Assembly: GCA_040285745.1 (NCBI GenBank) | Contig: JAUFOR010000005.1 | Location: 372,001-436,000 of the forward strand | Length of the DNA stretch: 64,000 bases | Origin: Barthelona sp. PCE | Taxonomy: Eukaryota; Metamonada: BaSk clade | Direction of reading: 5' to 3' | In this document: positions 32,308 through 41,331 of the stretch, piece after piece | How positions within the stretch are numbered: position 1 is the first letter of the stretch | How the letters are laid out: every line of letters begins with the position of its first letter | Notes under the pieces: generated by a model | What the model was told of the DNA's origin: nothing | Database searches by the model: none | The model's input: the letters and a program-made list of their open reading frames with translations, nothing else | Translations under genes and position numbers: made by a program

Positions 32308-32968
32308 TTTTTGCATAGTTTTTCTATCACTTAAAATGTTGATGCATAAAATAATATTATAAGCATGTGTTTCTATATTGTTAAAATTGTTTTTATCATT
32401 TTTGACACTTTTTGTATTTGTAACTCTAAGGTTGAGAGTTCAATTTTTAATAAAGTCAACTTTTCCAAATGTTTTGCTAATATCAGTTTTTTGGAATTCA
32501 AGTCAATTTCAAAAAATTCCCTAAAATTTTATTAATAAAATTTTCCAATTGGCATCGATTTCAGCAATTTTTGTTATTGAATGATGGAAGCATGGAACTC
32601 ATGGGGTGGGAACTCAATTACCCGACCTCGAGCTTAGGAACTTATTCACGCCATCCAACTAGATATCTGTCAGTAAACATGCATGTATCCGAGAGAACTC
32701 AGCCCCTGTGAAGTCACATATATTTAACTCAAAAATTGTATGAATTTCGCAAAAAATACCATACTGCATACTTTTTATAATAATAATACGTTTTTAGCTG
32801 CTTTTTGAATCATATTAATTAAGCTTTGAATGAAAACAAGATTTTAATCTAGATCTGTCTTATATACGCATTTGTTGTTCATGTTTTGAGCATGTAAAGT
32901 TAAATATATAACTGGACACATGCTGTCACAACCATTGATACATCGCAAGTTTTTTTTTCACTCTAATC
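32308..32968. other. AT-rich intergenic region
   Basis: 661 bp between tRNA-Ala and paralog 2. Short T-runs occur soon after the tRNA (TTTTT around 32319) and could terminate polymerase III. A direct-repeat-like run of AATTTT words lies near 32515-32550. An initiator-like TCACT is at 32958-32962. Nothing else was recognised. Confidence 0.45.
32958..32962 (+). promoter_or_regulatory. initiator-like TCACT after T-tract
   Basis: TTTTTTTTTCACTC directly precedes the ATG at 32969 by 6 nt. This is the best example in the window of the T-tract plus TCA[CT] pattern. Confidence 0.45.
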
Positions 32969-35071
32969 ATGCCTCGAATTCGTAGATATGAGGATGATTT
33001 GATTGTTAACTCACACCCCGAGGGCAGGATAATATTTGAAGGTCAAGGTGTTACATTGCTGAGTTCAGAGCCGGAAATTTTTGATATCAGTCGCATTGAA
33101 ACTTTTGAAGGGAAAGAATTTATTGGGTTTGTAGGTGACATACAAAAGGAGCCTCTCAAGTACATTTCAAAGCAGAAAGTGGAAACGGGTTTCATAATCG
33201 TTAAGAAGATTGGTGCTGAATTTGAAATTTTATTCTTTGATAGCATCACCAGTGACGAGTACACGAGCAAAAGAGTCCCATTCCCTTTGGAGTTGAATGG
33301 ACGTATCTCCAAGAAATTCATTCCACTTGATGCGAACCACTTTTTATTTACAATGCTTAGTAATCACAGTAAGCATTGTTATCTTTTCAGCACACTAACC
33401 GAGCAGCATAGATACCTTGGAGAGTTTGACTTTTCAGTTACAGCTGATTATTCTTTTGTTTTGTTGAAGAAGCTTGAGGATGATAGCATTTGGCACTACA
33501 ACTTTACAGTGGATGACATGGATGAACTCCGTGAACTTGATATCAAACAATTAGATGGAGTGAATGAGCACACCATATGTAGTTGTGCAAATTCTGATTG
33601 TGTTCTATATGTTTCCTTTGGAAGTGGTATTGAGCAAATGATAATTATCGACAGACAAAGAAACCGTGTTGACCTGATTGAACGATTCTGTGAACAGTTA
33701 AAGAATGTTAAAATAGATTACTTCACTAATTTTGTTTTGTTTACCTTAACGGAGAATGTTTTTACTGCAATGTTCAGTAGTTCGTTATTTTGTACTCTAA
33801 TTCACATAGAAAACGGTGAGTTAAAGATGTCGTGTGGAGAAATGAAATATTGTGTTAGCTGTATTCACTCTATTCACTTAAATTTGACGAATGATTTTTG
33901 TGATAGAGATTGTGTTATATATGGAGCATCTAAGAGAACAGGAGTTTGTGGTTCCATCAAGTTTAGAAGTTCACATAACGAAGTTTTGCGATTGAACAAA
34001 CTTTGCCCTCTGAATATTTATTTTAATGGAATAGTACATTATTCTGATGATGATAGTAGACATTATTTCTTTTTTTTTAAAGAGAAGAAAATCATAATTG
34101 TTAAGGATGTGAAAAAAAAAAATTTATTACCAATTTTTCATAAAGTAATTTCATATCATGTATCTAAAGATTGTCATTTTTACGTAATGCTTGAAAGTTC
34201 TGGTAAAGAACAAGGCACTAATTATACAAAAATACAATGGAAGGATTGTGATATCAGACCAATTGTTGAAGACATACCTAGTATAAGAGGTTCAGAATTT
34301 TTTTGCTTCATACTTGGATTACCAATTAATACTATATATGATGACGATGAAAATTGTCTTATATATTTGGGAGACACATTGATTTTAGAGCTGGATGAAG
34401 ATAATTTGATTTATAATGTTTTTGGTACCATTACTGGTGATTCTGTTTGCATTTATTGCACTGAATCAATTCATTTTTTCCGATTTTTGATAGAAAACAA
34501 TAACGTAAAGGTTGAAAAACATATTATAATTGATCATGATTATAACATTTCGCAAATTCATTTTTTTCCACATCCAATGGATACTATAAATCATCAGCTC
34601 TTTGTTGTTGATGAATACGGTGATGACTTTGAAATGAAGTACTTGTACTGTTTAGATTGGTCAACAGAAAGTGTATTAGAACCTTTCACTCTTTTTAAGC
34701 AGTCATTAGATGGGGAGGAATTGGTTAATTTAAATTTTAAAGGCTTTGTGAGCAATTCCCATATAAGATTGGATTCAGGTGTAGCTAGAGTATCGATTTT
34801 TGAGGGTGCAATAACATTGGACGTTTTTAATAATAGTATTTTACCACATGTAGAAAACATATATACAGATCTAAATCAACCTAATGGCGTTATACAGACA
34901 GCAACATATGAAGCATATACTAAATCAGTTGTGTTGAATACGTACAACATTGAGGAGGATCCGGAATCAACAAATACAGAAATCGATACATTCCATCTTC
35001 CATCTTTTCTATCTGAGACGTTTATTGTTGAGTATTGTATGCCGTATTATCATAGTTTAATAGCAGATTAA
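32969..35071 (+). CDS. paralogous family member 2
   Basis: A 700-residue soluble protein beginning MPRIRR and related in length, layout and N-terminal motif (GVTLLSSEP near residue 30) to the protein at 14079. It has no signal peptide or membrane helix. It is acidic, with many aromatic beta-strand stretches (HYFFFFKEKKIIIV, HFYVMLESSG). The stop is followed by A (TAAA). It converges on the pseudokinase-RING2 gene (43 bp between stops). The two copies are strongly diverged, so this is an old duplication. The function is unknown; a propeller-like scaffold is a guess. Confidence 0.8.
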   Translation: MPRIRRYEDDLIVNSHPEGRIIFEGQGVTLLSSEPEIFDISRIETFEGKEFIGFVGDIQKEPLKYISKQKVETGFIIVKKIGAEFEILFFDSITSDEYTSKRVPFPLELNGRISKKFIPLDANHFLFTMLSNHSKHCYLFSTLTEQHRYLGEFDFSVTADYSFVLLKKLEDDSIWHYNFTVDDMDELRELDIKQLDGVNEHTICSCANSDCVLYVSFGSGIEQMIIIDRQRNRVDLIERFCEQLKNVKIDYFTNFVLFTLTENVFTAMFSSSLFCTLIHIENGELKMSCGEMKYCVSCIHSIHLNLTNDFCDRDCVIYGASKRTGVCGSIKFRSSHNEVLRLNKLCPLNIYFNGIVHYSDDDSRHYFFFFKEKKIIIVKDVKKKNLLPIFHKVISYHVSKDCHFYVMLESSGKEQGTNYTKIQWKDCDIRPIVEDIPSIRGSEFFCFILGLPINTIYDDDENCLIYLGDTLILELDEDNLIYNVFGTITGDSVCIYCTESIHFFRFLIENNNVKVEKHIIIDHDYNISQIHFFPHPMDTINHQLFVVDEYGDDFEMKYLYCLDWSTESVLEPFTLFKQSLDGEELVNLNFKGFVSNSHIRLDSGVARVSIFEGAITLDVFNNSILPHVENIYTDLNQPNGVIQTATYEAYTKSVVLNTYNIEEDPESTNTEIDTFHLPSFLSETFIVEYCMPYYHSLIAD

Positions 35072-35114
35072 AAATTTCTTATTTATTTAAATTGATTGTG
35101 CTGGTTAAAATCGA

Positions 35115-38100
35115 TCACTGGAATTGACTCATTCTCTCATTCACTTCATTAAGAGTCAGCTCCTGCACCGCTGCAACGTCGCACTGGCCATAATGTCCGC
35201 AGTCAGGCGCCAAACACGAGAAGCAGAATTCGCGAGTACACGTGAAGCACTTCATGCTCTTGCACGCACCACCATGTTCGATGGGTGTCAGGCAGCTCGG
35301 GCATACACGGACAGATGGAACGTCATCGATCTCATTGAAATCAATTCTTTTCAATGGCGCATTCTTCAGACGATTGTTGAGCTCGTCAACATCCTTCTGC
35401 GTCCACTGCGAGAGGCGTTGCATGATTAAAAGCTTGAACTCGTTCGGGAGAATGCCGCGGATGGCGAGCGGCAATCCCTCTCGCACACGCAAAACACTGT
35501 TCGGTAACCTCAAAGTTCGGTCACAAAGAGCTACTGAGGGTAGCATGGTGTCGTCAGGCTGAAGAATGACGGTGAACGAGTTTAGTTCAGGCGAGCCGTT
35601 CATCCAATAGACGAATTGCAGCATATCAAGTGAGTTGAAACCTTCCAACACCTCCTTTAGAGCATCATGTATTTCAGAGGGTACTTCATCGCTGAAGGCA
35701 AAAGTAACAAGTACCTGCTCAGCCGTGAAGCGTGGAGGACCGCAAATAAGGTTCTTCACTTCATTAAATGTGAGTGTAACGTCCAATTGTACATTGAGCT
35801 CAAACGAATTGAACTTCGTGTTCACCTTTTTTGACAGTTCAGCCCACGGTTCGGATGCCGATTCGCGTGCAAATTTCAAAAACTCATTAATGTTATCTGA
35901 AGTTACGGGTATGTCTTCACCACCGATGAAGTTGAAGTTCAGGCCTTCGTGCTTCAGCATGTTGCTGATGTACGCCGACTCGGTCGGGAACACCCTGTTG
36001 AAGACAATTGCATCGGAAAGCTTGTTGTAATCTGCGCTGAGCGCATTCAGTAAGAACTGACCGACTTGTATGTCATCAACGGGCGATTGGAGCACAAAGC
36101 AGCAGTACAGGAAGCCGCACACGGCCTCGATGAGATCATCTGATGCATTGGTATCGAAGTGGAGAAAGGAGCGATACTCAAAAACGTGATCAGCAAACTG
36201 AGCAATTGAGAGCTTCTCCATGCCATGCATCGTAATCGAAGCGCCGAAATATTCAGCGCCGCTCATGAACGTGCTGGTATCGGTGAACACATTCACGAAC
36301 AGCTCATCGAAGGACTCAGTGGTTTGCTCGAACTCCATTGTGCTTCCATCATGTTCGTTGTCGCGCAGCAGTGCCTGTTTAGCAACGATAAACTGGTTGA
36401 TCTGGGTACGTATGAGTGTGAGGCGTTCCTGTGTAGCTGGTACACTTTTATGCCAATTATATAAGCTGAGTTTGTGAGCTGAAGGTCTCAACTGAGTATC
36501 TTGGGCTCGGCAAAGCTGTAGAATTTCAGTATGAGCGCAGTCATCGCGTAATGCAAGAGCGTTGGCGTCTTGTGCAAAAATGTATGAAATTGTCTCTCCC
36601 AAAGCATAAATGTCGCTCAAGAAATTATCAGCAGATTCATGTTCAAAGTTACCAGTTTCAGTAATGTAGTCTCTAGAAATACTGGATTTGAAGTTCCCTA
36701 GTTTTAGTATTGGATTTGTTCCGCCACCACCACAATATATAAAAACATTTTCAGGATTGAGTTCGCATAAAACAATATTATTGGAATGCATAATGGAAAC
36801 AGCTATCACAAGCTGATGGGCCAAATAATTTCTTTCTTCAGCATTAATGTTCGGAAATGCACTTAAATACTGCACAAGATCGTAATTTGCGCGTTCAAGC
36901 TCAATACAGACGAAATTAATAGGAGAGGTAGGATCCCTCATTGTTTTAGGAACTAGAACTACATTCTTGAGTGTTACAGTACTCGGATACAGTTTCGATA
37001 AAACATGAAGCTCTCTTCGTAATGTTCTAAGGTTTATATCCATATTACCTTCGAACTCATCAGATACACATATGCATTTGATAAGACGGTCATCTTTCAC
37101 CACTCTTTGATTTTTTGAGCAGTTTTCGAGTTGACCATTCATGTAACTATCAAGACCAATGATTTTTGGATTCAGTGGGAATCTAATAGAAGACAGATGT
37201 AGCATGTTTAGCGTTCTTCTGAGGTTAACAAAAACGGAAAGTTCATTGATTGTTAAGTTTAGAAGGTTTAGTTTTTCCTCTATTCTTTTTTTTAATTTAA
37301 AAATTTCCCCCTCAAAATGCACACATTCACACGCTATTAAACGTGAATAGTGTTGATCTAACTGTTTTCGAAGCTCGTTGAGTTGATCTAATGTGAATGG
37401 AATTTCTTCTTCTCGAGTTATTGCACTTCTCACACTGTTACACATTTGTATTGTTTGTTCATTTTGTTTTTCTAAATCACTATGAGTGTTGATGAGTAAT
37501 TTCACTGTTTGCTGAATATAATCTGCTTCTTTCCCTCTAAAACTTTGAAGGCATTTCTTGAATGTTTCAAAGTAAATGTCTAACTCTTTGAATTCTTCAA
37601 GTTTTTTAGCATAAGATTTCTCATTTGCTATTTTAGCAATGGGTGACTGATTGGTAATCTCTGTAAAACGTGATTCAAATGTTGAACTTAACGTATCCTT
37701 CAAATTAAAAGCTCTTGATATTCTAGTAATTTCCTTGACATAGTTTGTGACCATAACCAGTTCATTCATGTTCATATTCATTGTCTGAATGGTTGGCTTG
37801 GACAAAAACCACTCAAAAAAGCTGTCAGTTGGAATTTCAAGATTGAGTATTGCCCTTGCACATTGGGTAGCTTGTGAGATCAATGCACAGTACTTTTGCT
37901 TACCTGTATTGGGTGCAATTTTAAGCAGTTCATCATATACAATCCGGAACTTCTCATTCATAACTAAATTTTCTTCAACGAGTTTAATATTCTTTTTTTC
38001 AAGAATACTGAATTTGGATTTGTATTCAATTCGTTGATCGTCCATACTTTTTTCTTTCTTTTTCTGTTCCTTCAACATGTTATTAATGATTTTTTTGAAT

Positions 38101-39032
38101 TTTTTCTGAAGATCATTTATAGAATTTTCATATTTTTTTTTCTGTTCCGATAATAATTCTTCGGCACTAAGTGATTGGTTTTGGGATTCTTGGATACATA
38201 CATCACGATCTTCACAAACATTATGATATTTGCGCATTCTATTTGTAACGAGAAAATAAACAACGAATGAGCAAAAAGTGAGGAAAATTTTCCCTGTTCG
38301 TTGATCACCTAACGGAAGATAGGACTCAAAAAATCCGGAAAGAACTCTAAAGATAGAATTTATAGAGGCTGCAGGTATAATAGCACGAAAAAAATTTGAT
38401 TTAGTGTTATCACATGACGGAAAACGTACACTGAATAATTCTAGATCCATTCTATACGCGGTTAAAGAACCAAGGCACCTCTGCATGACTATCTCAACTA
38501 CAAATTTTGCAGTGATTATAAGAAAGAATTGAAAGGAAGATTCAGTAAAGGTTGCAATTTTTGAAAAGTACATAAAAGCAGGAAGTATATATGCACTTGC
38601 ATTGGTAATGGAACCTATCGTTAAAGCGTCAGTGGATGAATAGAACTGTTGGCGATTGAGGGTGATGATTGTGATAGCAGGTATCGATTCTATTAGAAAA
38701 CCATAGAATATTGACGTGAAAACGATTGTAAAGATAGAGTAAGTTTTGGGGTTATCAAACCATACGCTTGAATCAGACACTGTGTGATCAACAAGTTTTC
38801 CAAGCCAAAAAGCAAAGAAACTGAGGATAACTCCTGCGATGATACTGTAACTGATTGCATGTTGGTTGTTTACCTTATGGAGACGATACGTTTCACTTAA
38901 GGGAACTGCATAAACTAACAACAAGACAATTCCAAACATAATAGATTTAAAATCCTCAACTTGCGGTCCAAATATAAAAAATTCAACAAACAGACTGACA
39001 GGAAGTCCAACGGCGAACAAATGGGACCACAT
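35115..39032 (-). CDS. multi-pass membrane pseudokinase with C-terminal RING2/IBR-type zinc motif
   Basis: A 1305-residue protein. Residues 1-270 hold about seven hydrophobic helices. Residues about 275-360 form a charged coiled coil (EQKKKYENSINDLQKK). Residues about 640-860 have a protein-kinase fold: NYLAHQLVIAVSIMHSNNIV, then CELNPENVF where HRDxKxxN is expected, then LKLGNFKSS where DFG is expected, then SDIYALGETI. The catalytic Asp of HRD and the DFG Asp are both replaced, so it should be a pseudokinase. The C-terminus, residues about 1240-1290, reads CPSCLTPIEHGGACKSMKC, then CTREFCFSCL, then CGHYGQC, the spacing of an IBR/RING2 zinc site of RBR ubiquitin ligases. The RING1 half is not visible. 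A membrane-tethered ubiquitin ligase regulated by a kinase-like domain is inferred. Trichomonad-type genomes are known for kinase expansions, but I do not know this exact fusion. Confidence 0.85.
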   Translation of the reverse strand: MWSHLFAVGLPVSLFVEFFIFGPQVEDFKSIMFGIVLLLVYAVPLSETYRLHKVNNQHAISYSIIAGVILSFFAFWLGKLVDHTVSDSSVWFDNPKTYSIFTIVFTSIFYGFLIESIPAITIITLNRQQFYSSTDALTIGSITNASAYILPAFMYFSKIATFTESSFQFFLIITAKFVVEIVMQRCLGSLTAYRMDLELFSVRFPSCDNTKSNFFRAIIPAASINSIFRVLSGFFESYLPLGDQRTGKIFLTFCSFVVYFLVTNRMRKYHNVCEDRDVCIQESQNQSLSAEELLSEQKKKYENSINDLQKKFKKIINNMLKEQKKKEKSMDDQRIEYKSKFSILEKKNIKLVEENLVMNEKFRIVYDELLKIAPNTGKQKYCALISQATQCARAILNLEIPTDSFFEWFLSKPTIQTMNMNMNELVMVTNYVKEITRISRAFNLKDTLSSTFESRFTEITNQSPIAKIANEKSYAKKLEEFKELDIYFETFKKCLQSFRGKEADYIQQTVKLLINTHSDLEKQNEQTIQMCNSVRSAITREEEIPFTLDQLNELRKQLDQHYSRLIACECVHFEGEIFKLKKRIEEKLNLLNLTINELSVFVNLRRTLNMLHLSSIRFPLNPKIIGLDSYMNGQLENCSKNQRVVKDDRLIKCICVSDEFEGNMDINLRTLRRELHVLSKLYPSTVTLKNVVLVPKTMRDPTSPINFVCIELERANYDLVQYLSAFPNINAEERNYLAHQLVIAVSIMHSNNIVLCELNPENVFIYCGGGGTNPILKLGNFKSSISRDYITETGNFEHESADNFLSDIYALGETISYIFAQDANALALRDDCAHTEILQLCRAQDTQLRPSAHKLSLYNWHKSVPATQERLTLIRTQINQFIVAKQALLRDNEHDGSTMEFEQTTESFDELFVNVFTDTSTFMSGAEYFGASITMHGMEKLSIAQFADHVFEYRSFLHFDTNASDDLIEAVCGFLYCCFVLQSPVDDIQVGQFLLNALSADYNKLSDAIVFNRVFPTESAYISNMLKHEGLNFNFIGGEDIPVTSDNINEFLKFARESASEPWAELSKKVNTKFNSFELNVQLDVTLTFNEVKNLICGPPRFTAEQVLVTFAFSDEVPSEIHDALKEVLEGFNSLDMLQFVYWMNGSPELNSFTVILQPDDTMLPSVALCDRTLRLPNSVLRVREGLPLAIRGILPNEFKLLIMQRLSQWTQKDVDELNNRLKNAPLKRIDFNEIDDVPSVRVCPSCLTPIEHGGACKSMKCFTCTREFCFSCLAPDCGHYGQCDVAAVQELTLNEVNERMSQFQ

Positions 39033-39303
39033 TTATCTTGTTGAATAGAAAGAACGGGAAAAAAATATTGTTGGTTCTATATATACCATTTTGTACTAAT
39101 TTTGAAGTGTCAGAACATGTTTGAAGATATTTGGGCCGTGAGTACATAAAAAAATACTTTTTATGCTCTTTGCAAGAACACCCTGCATTAAGATCAAAAA
39201 AGATTGAAATCAAAAAACATCAATTAAAAAAATTTTTACATTGTATTAACAATCTAACATCTGAGCGCCTGTGTTCGTTACTGCTCAATTATTGTAAAAG
39301 GAA
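39033..39303. other. intergenic region
   Basis: 271 bp between two minus-strand genes. It contains the leader of the pseudokinase gene. No clear TCAYW initiator precedes that gene's ATG. A plus-strand ORF begins here but runs antisense into the next gene and is judged spurious. Confidence 0.4.
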
Positions 39304-41175
39304 TCAAAGTACTTTATCCGTGAATGCTCCAAAACATGAAATAGTTGATGCCATATTGCACGTGGAAATAAACTCAATAACATTAATCTGTCTCTGTTCA
39401 ACAATAATCTCGTCATCAGGGCAGGCCAAAATATATACTGGTAATGAAAAGTTATCCCACTTGCCAGCATGCATCATTAAGAATCCAATTTCAGGAGAAT
39501 ATTTGAACCAATTACTTGAATAAATGGGTAAATCCCAGAAGTTTTCAATACCAGATTTGTTCAACTTAAATAATCTTGTATTGTACAATAAAAGGTTTTT
39601 ATCAATAAAAATTGCTTCACCGCACCATCTGTCAGCTTCGACGGGCAAGTCCTCTAAAATACTTAGTTCATTAGATTCTTCATCGTACCTTACACAAAAA
39701 CGCCCTCTACGACTTAATCCTACAAAAATTATGCTTGGACAATAAGGATTTTTAACAATAACTTCAATTTTTCTGTTGAATGTATGGGAGCTTGATGTTT
39801 TCACTTCACTTGTTTTCTGATCCAAGCAGACAATCGTTAGCGTCCTATTTTTATAAATCCATAGATAGTTACCTACTAGATGAATTGATTCTCCACTAAA
39901 TTGCACATTGTTAATATGCACTTCATTGTTATTAAGTAATGAAGCACAGTGATGATTGTTGCAAGAAAATTCATAACGAGAATCATTCCTGCTAAAGGTG
40001 TGCGCTTTGGTATTGTTGATGAATACATGACACTGGTGATTATTTTCGACTAAGCAATACATTTGCCACTTTTCATTGCATAAATCATAGAACATGCCAC
40101 GATTGCATAACGTGAGATTATATTGATCTTCAACAGGGTTAAAAAAAGTGAGTAAATTATTGAAAAAATCAAAATAAATTGGTAAACTCTTAAGATGATT
40201 TGTACTAATAAAATTGCTCGGATTATCTGAAAAACAAAATCTTGACGACCGATCCAAAAAGAACAAACAGCTCATGTTACTTATATACATAGGGAAAAAC
40301 ATTGTAGAACCGGTTGAATTGTTATACACACTGCAATGCATTTCATCATCAAGAATAACAAAGTTACTCAACTCGCATTCAACATTTGGGGTCTCAGCAA
40401 GACGATCTAATGCTAATACAGCACCACTGATCCTTAAAAATTCATTTTTCTCTAAGCAAGGTATCACAAACCGTATAGGGGTTGTTACAACTTTTCCGTC
40501 ATCCACAATGAATGTGCACTGCTGTCCATGTTGTTCAACGATGAAGTGACTGTCACCAGGCGTGTTGTCTATAGCAAAGACATTTATACTGAGAATATCA
40601 CTATCAACACGAGGAATTCCTTCTTCATCAAACATTATTCTTCTAATTACGGTTGTTCCTGGCTCACTGAAGTGATACATGAACGGAATGCCGTTCTGTA
40701 CGATGAATTTCATTCTAAGGACATTATTATATAACTTAAAGTCATCTATTTCAACTGAATTCTCCAAATCAAACACTATCAATGAGCTGCGTTCAATCCA
40801 AAACCTTGCTGTCAACAATCTGATATACTCCCACTCTCTCTTTAAGGGGAAATCATGGTTTGCAACAAACTCAAACAATTTATCTATATATTTGAAGATA
40901 TCTATCCTAAACATATCATTTCCGATCTCATAGCTGCGGTAGAAGATGTCTGGATCCAATAAAGAGGGTTTTAAGATTTGTAAATCATCGTCAAAATTGT
41001 TTGACAAGTAACCTGCTTCAATGGCAGCAGAATTAATGCCCCTATCCTCGTACTTATCGATGAATTTAAAGGATGTGGTGTTAAATACATGGTTATCCGT
41101 TCCATTAACTGCAAAGCGCCCTGAAATATCTGTGAAAGTGAATCTATCTGTAATTTGAGTAACTTTCCTTGGCAT
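39304..41175 (-). CDS. paralogous family member 3 (diverged)
   Basis: A 623-residue protein from the ATG at 41175 (MPRKVTQ); a preceding TTG is not used. It shares with members 1 and 2 the MPR start, absence of membrane segments, and runs of aromatic short strands (FYDLCNEKWQMYCLVENN). Similarity outside the N-terminus is weak, so family membership is less certain than for the other two. The leader has GGGCATATTTTTTTATTG instead of TCAYW, a motif also seen before the BDP1 gene. The function is unknown. Confidence 0.7.
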   Translation of the reverse strand: MPRKVTQITDRFTFTDISGRFAVNGTDNHVFNTTSFKFIDKYEDRGINSAAIEAGYLSNNFDDDLQILKPSLLDPDIFYRSYEIGNDMFRIDIFKYIDKLFEFVANHDFPLKREWEYIRLLTARFWIERSSLIVFDLENSVEIDDFKLYNNVLRMKFIVQNGIPFMYHFSEPGTTVIRRIMFDEEGIPRVDSDILSINVFAIDNTPGDSHFIVEQHGQQCTFIVDDGKVVTTPIRFVIPCLEKNEFLRISGAVLALDRLAETPNVECELSNFVILDDEMHCSVYNNSTGSTMFFPMYISNMSCLFFLDRSSRFCFSDNPSNFISTNHLKSLPIYFDFFNNLLTFFNPVEDQYNLTLCNRGMFYDLCNEKWQMYCLVENNHQCHVFINNTKAHTFSRNDSRYEFSCNNHHCASLLNNNEVHINNVQFSGESIHLVGNYLWIYKNRTLTIVCLDQKTSEVKTSSSHTFNRKIEVIVKNPYCPSIIFVGLSRRGRFCVRYDEESNELSILEDLPVEADRWCGEAIFIDKNLLLYNTRLFKLNKSGIENFWDLPIYSSNWFKYSPEIGFLMMHAGKWDNFSLPVYILACPDDEIIVEQRQINVIEFISTCNMASTISCFGAFTDKVL

Positions 41176-41331
41176 CAATAAAAAAATATGCCCTATCTGC
41201 TAAAGAAAAGCGAAAAGTAAGGTTTTATAAAGCAAGCTTCTTTTTTTCGTGATCATTCACACGGATGCACTATCCATATTCAAACCATATGGAAATGTAA
41301 ACAAGGTTTGGAGTGATGTTTTATCTTTTTC

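Noticed and set aside
39131-39523. 130-residue plus-strand ORF
   Set aside because: Most of it is antisense to the end of paralog 3, it has no initiator-like leader and no recognised motif.
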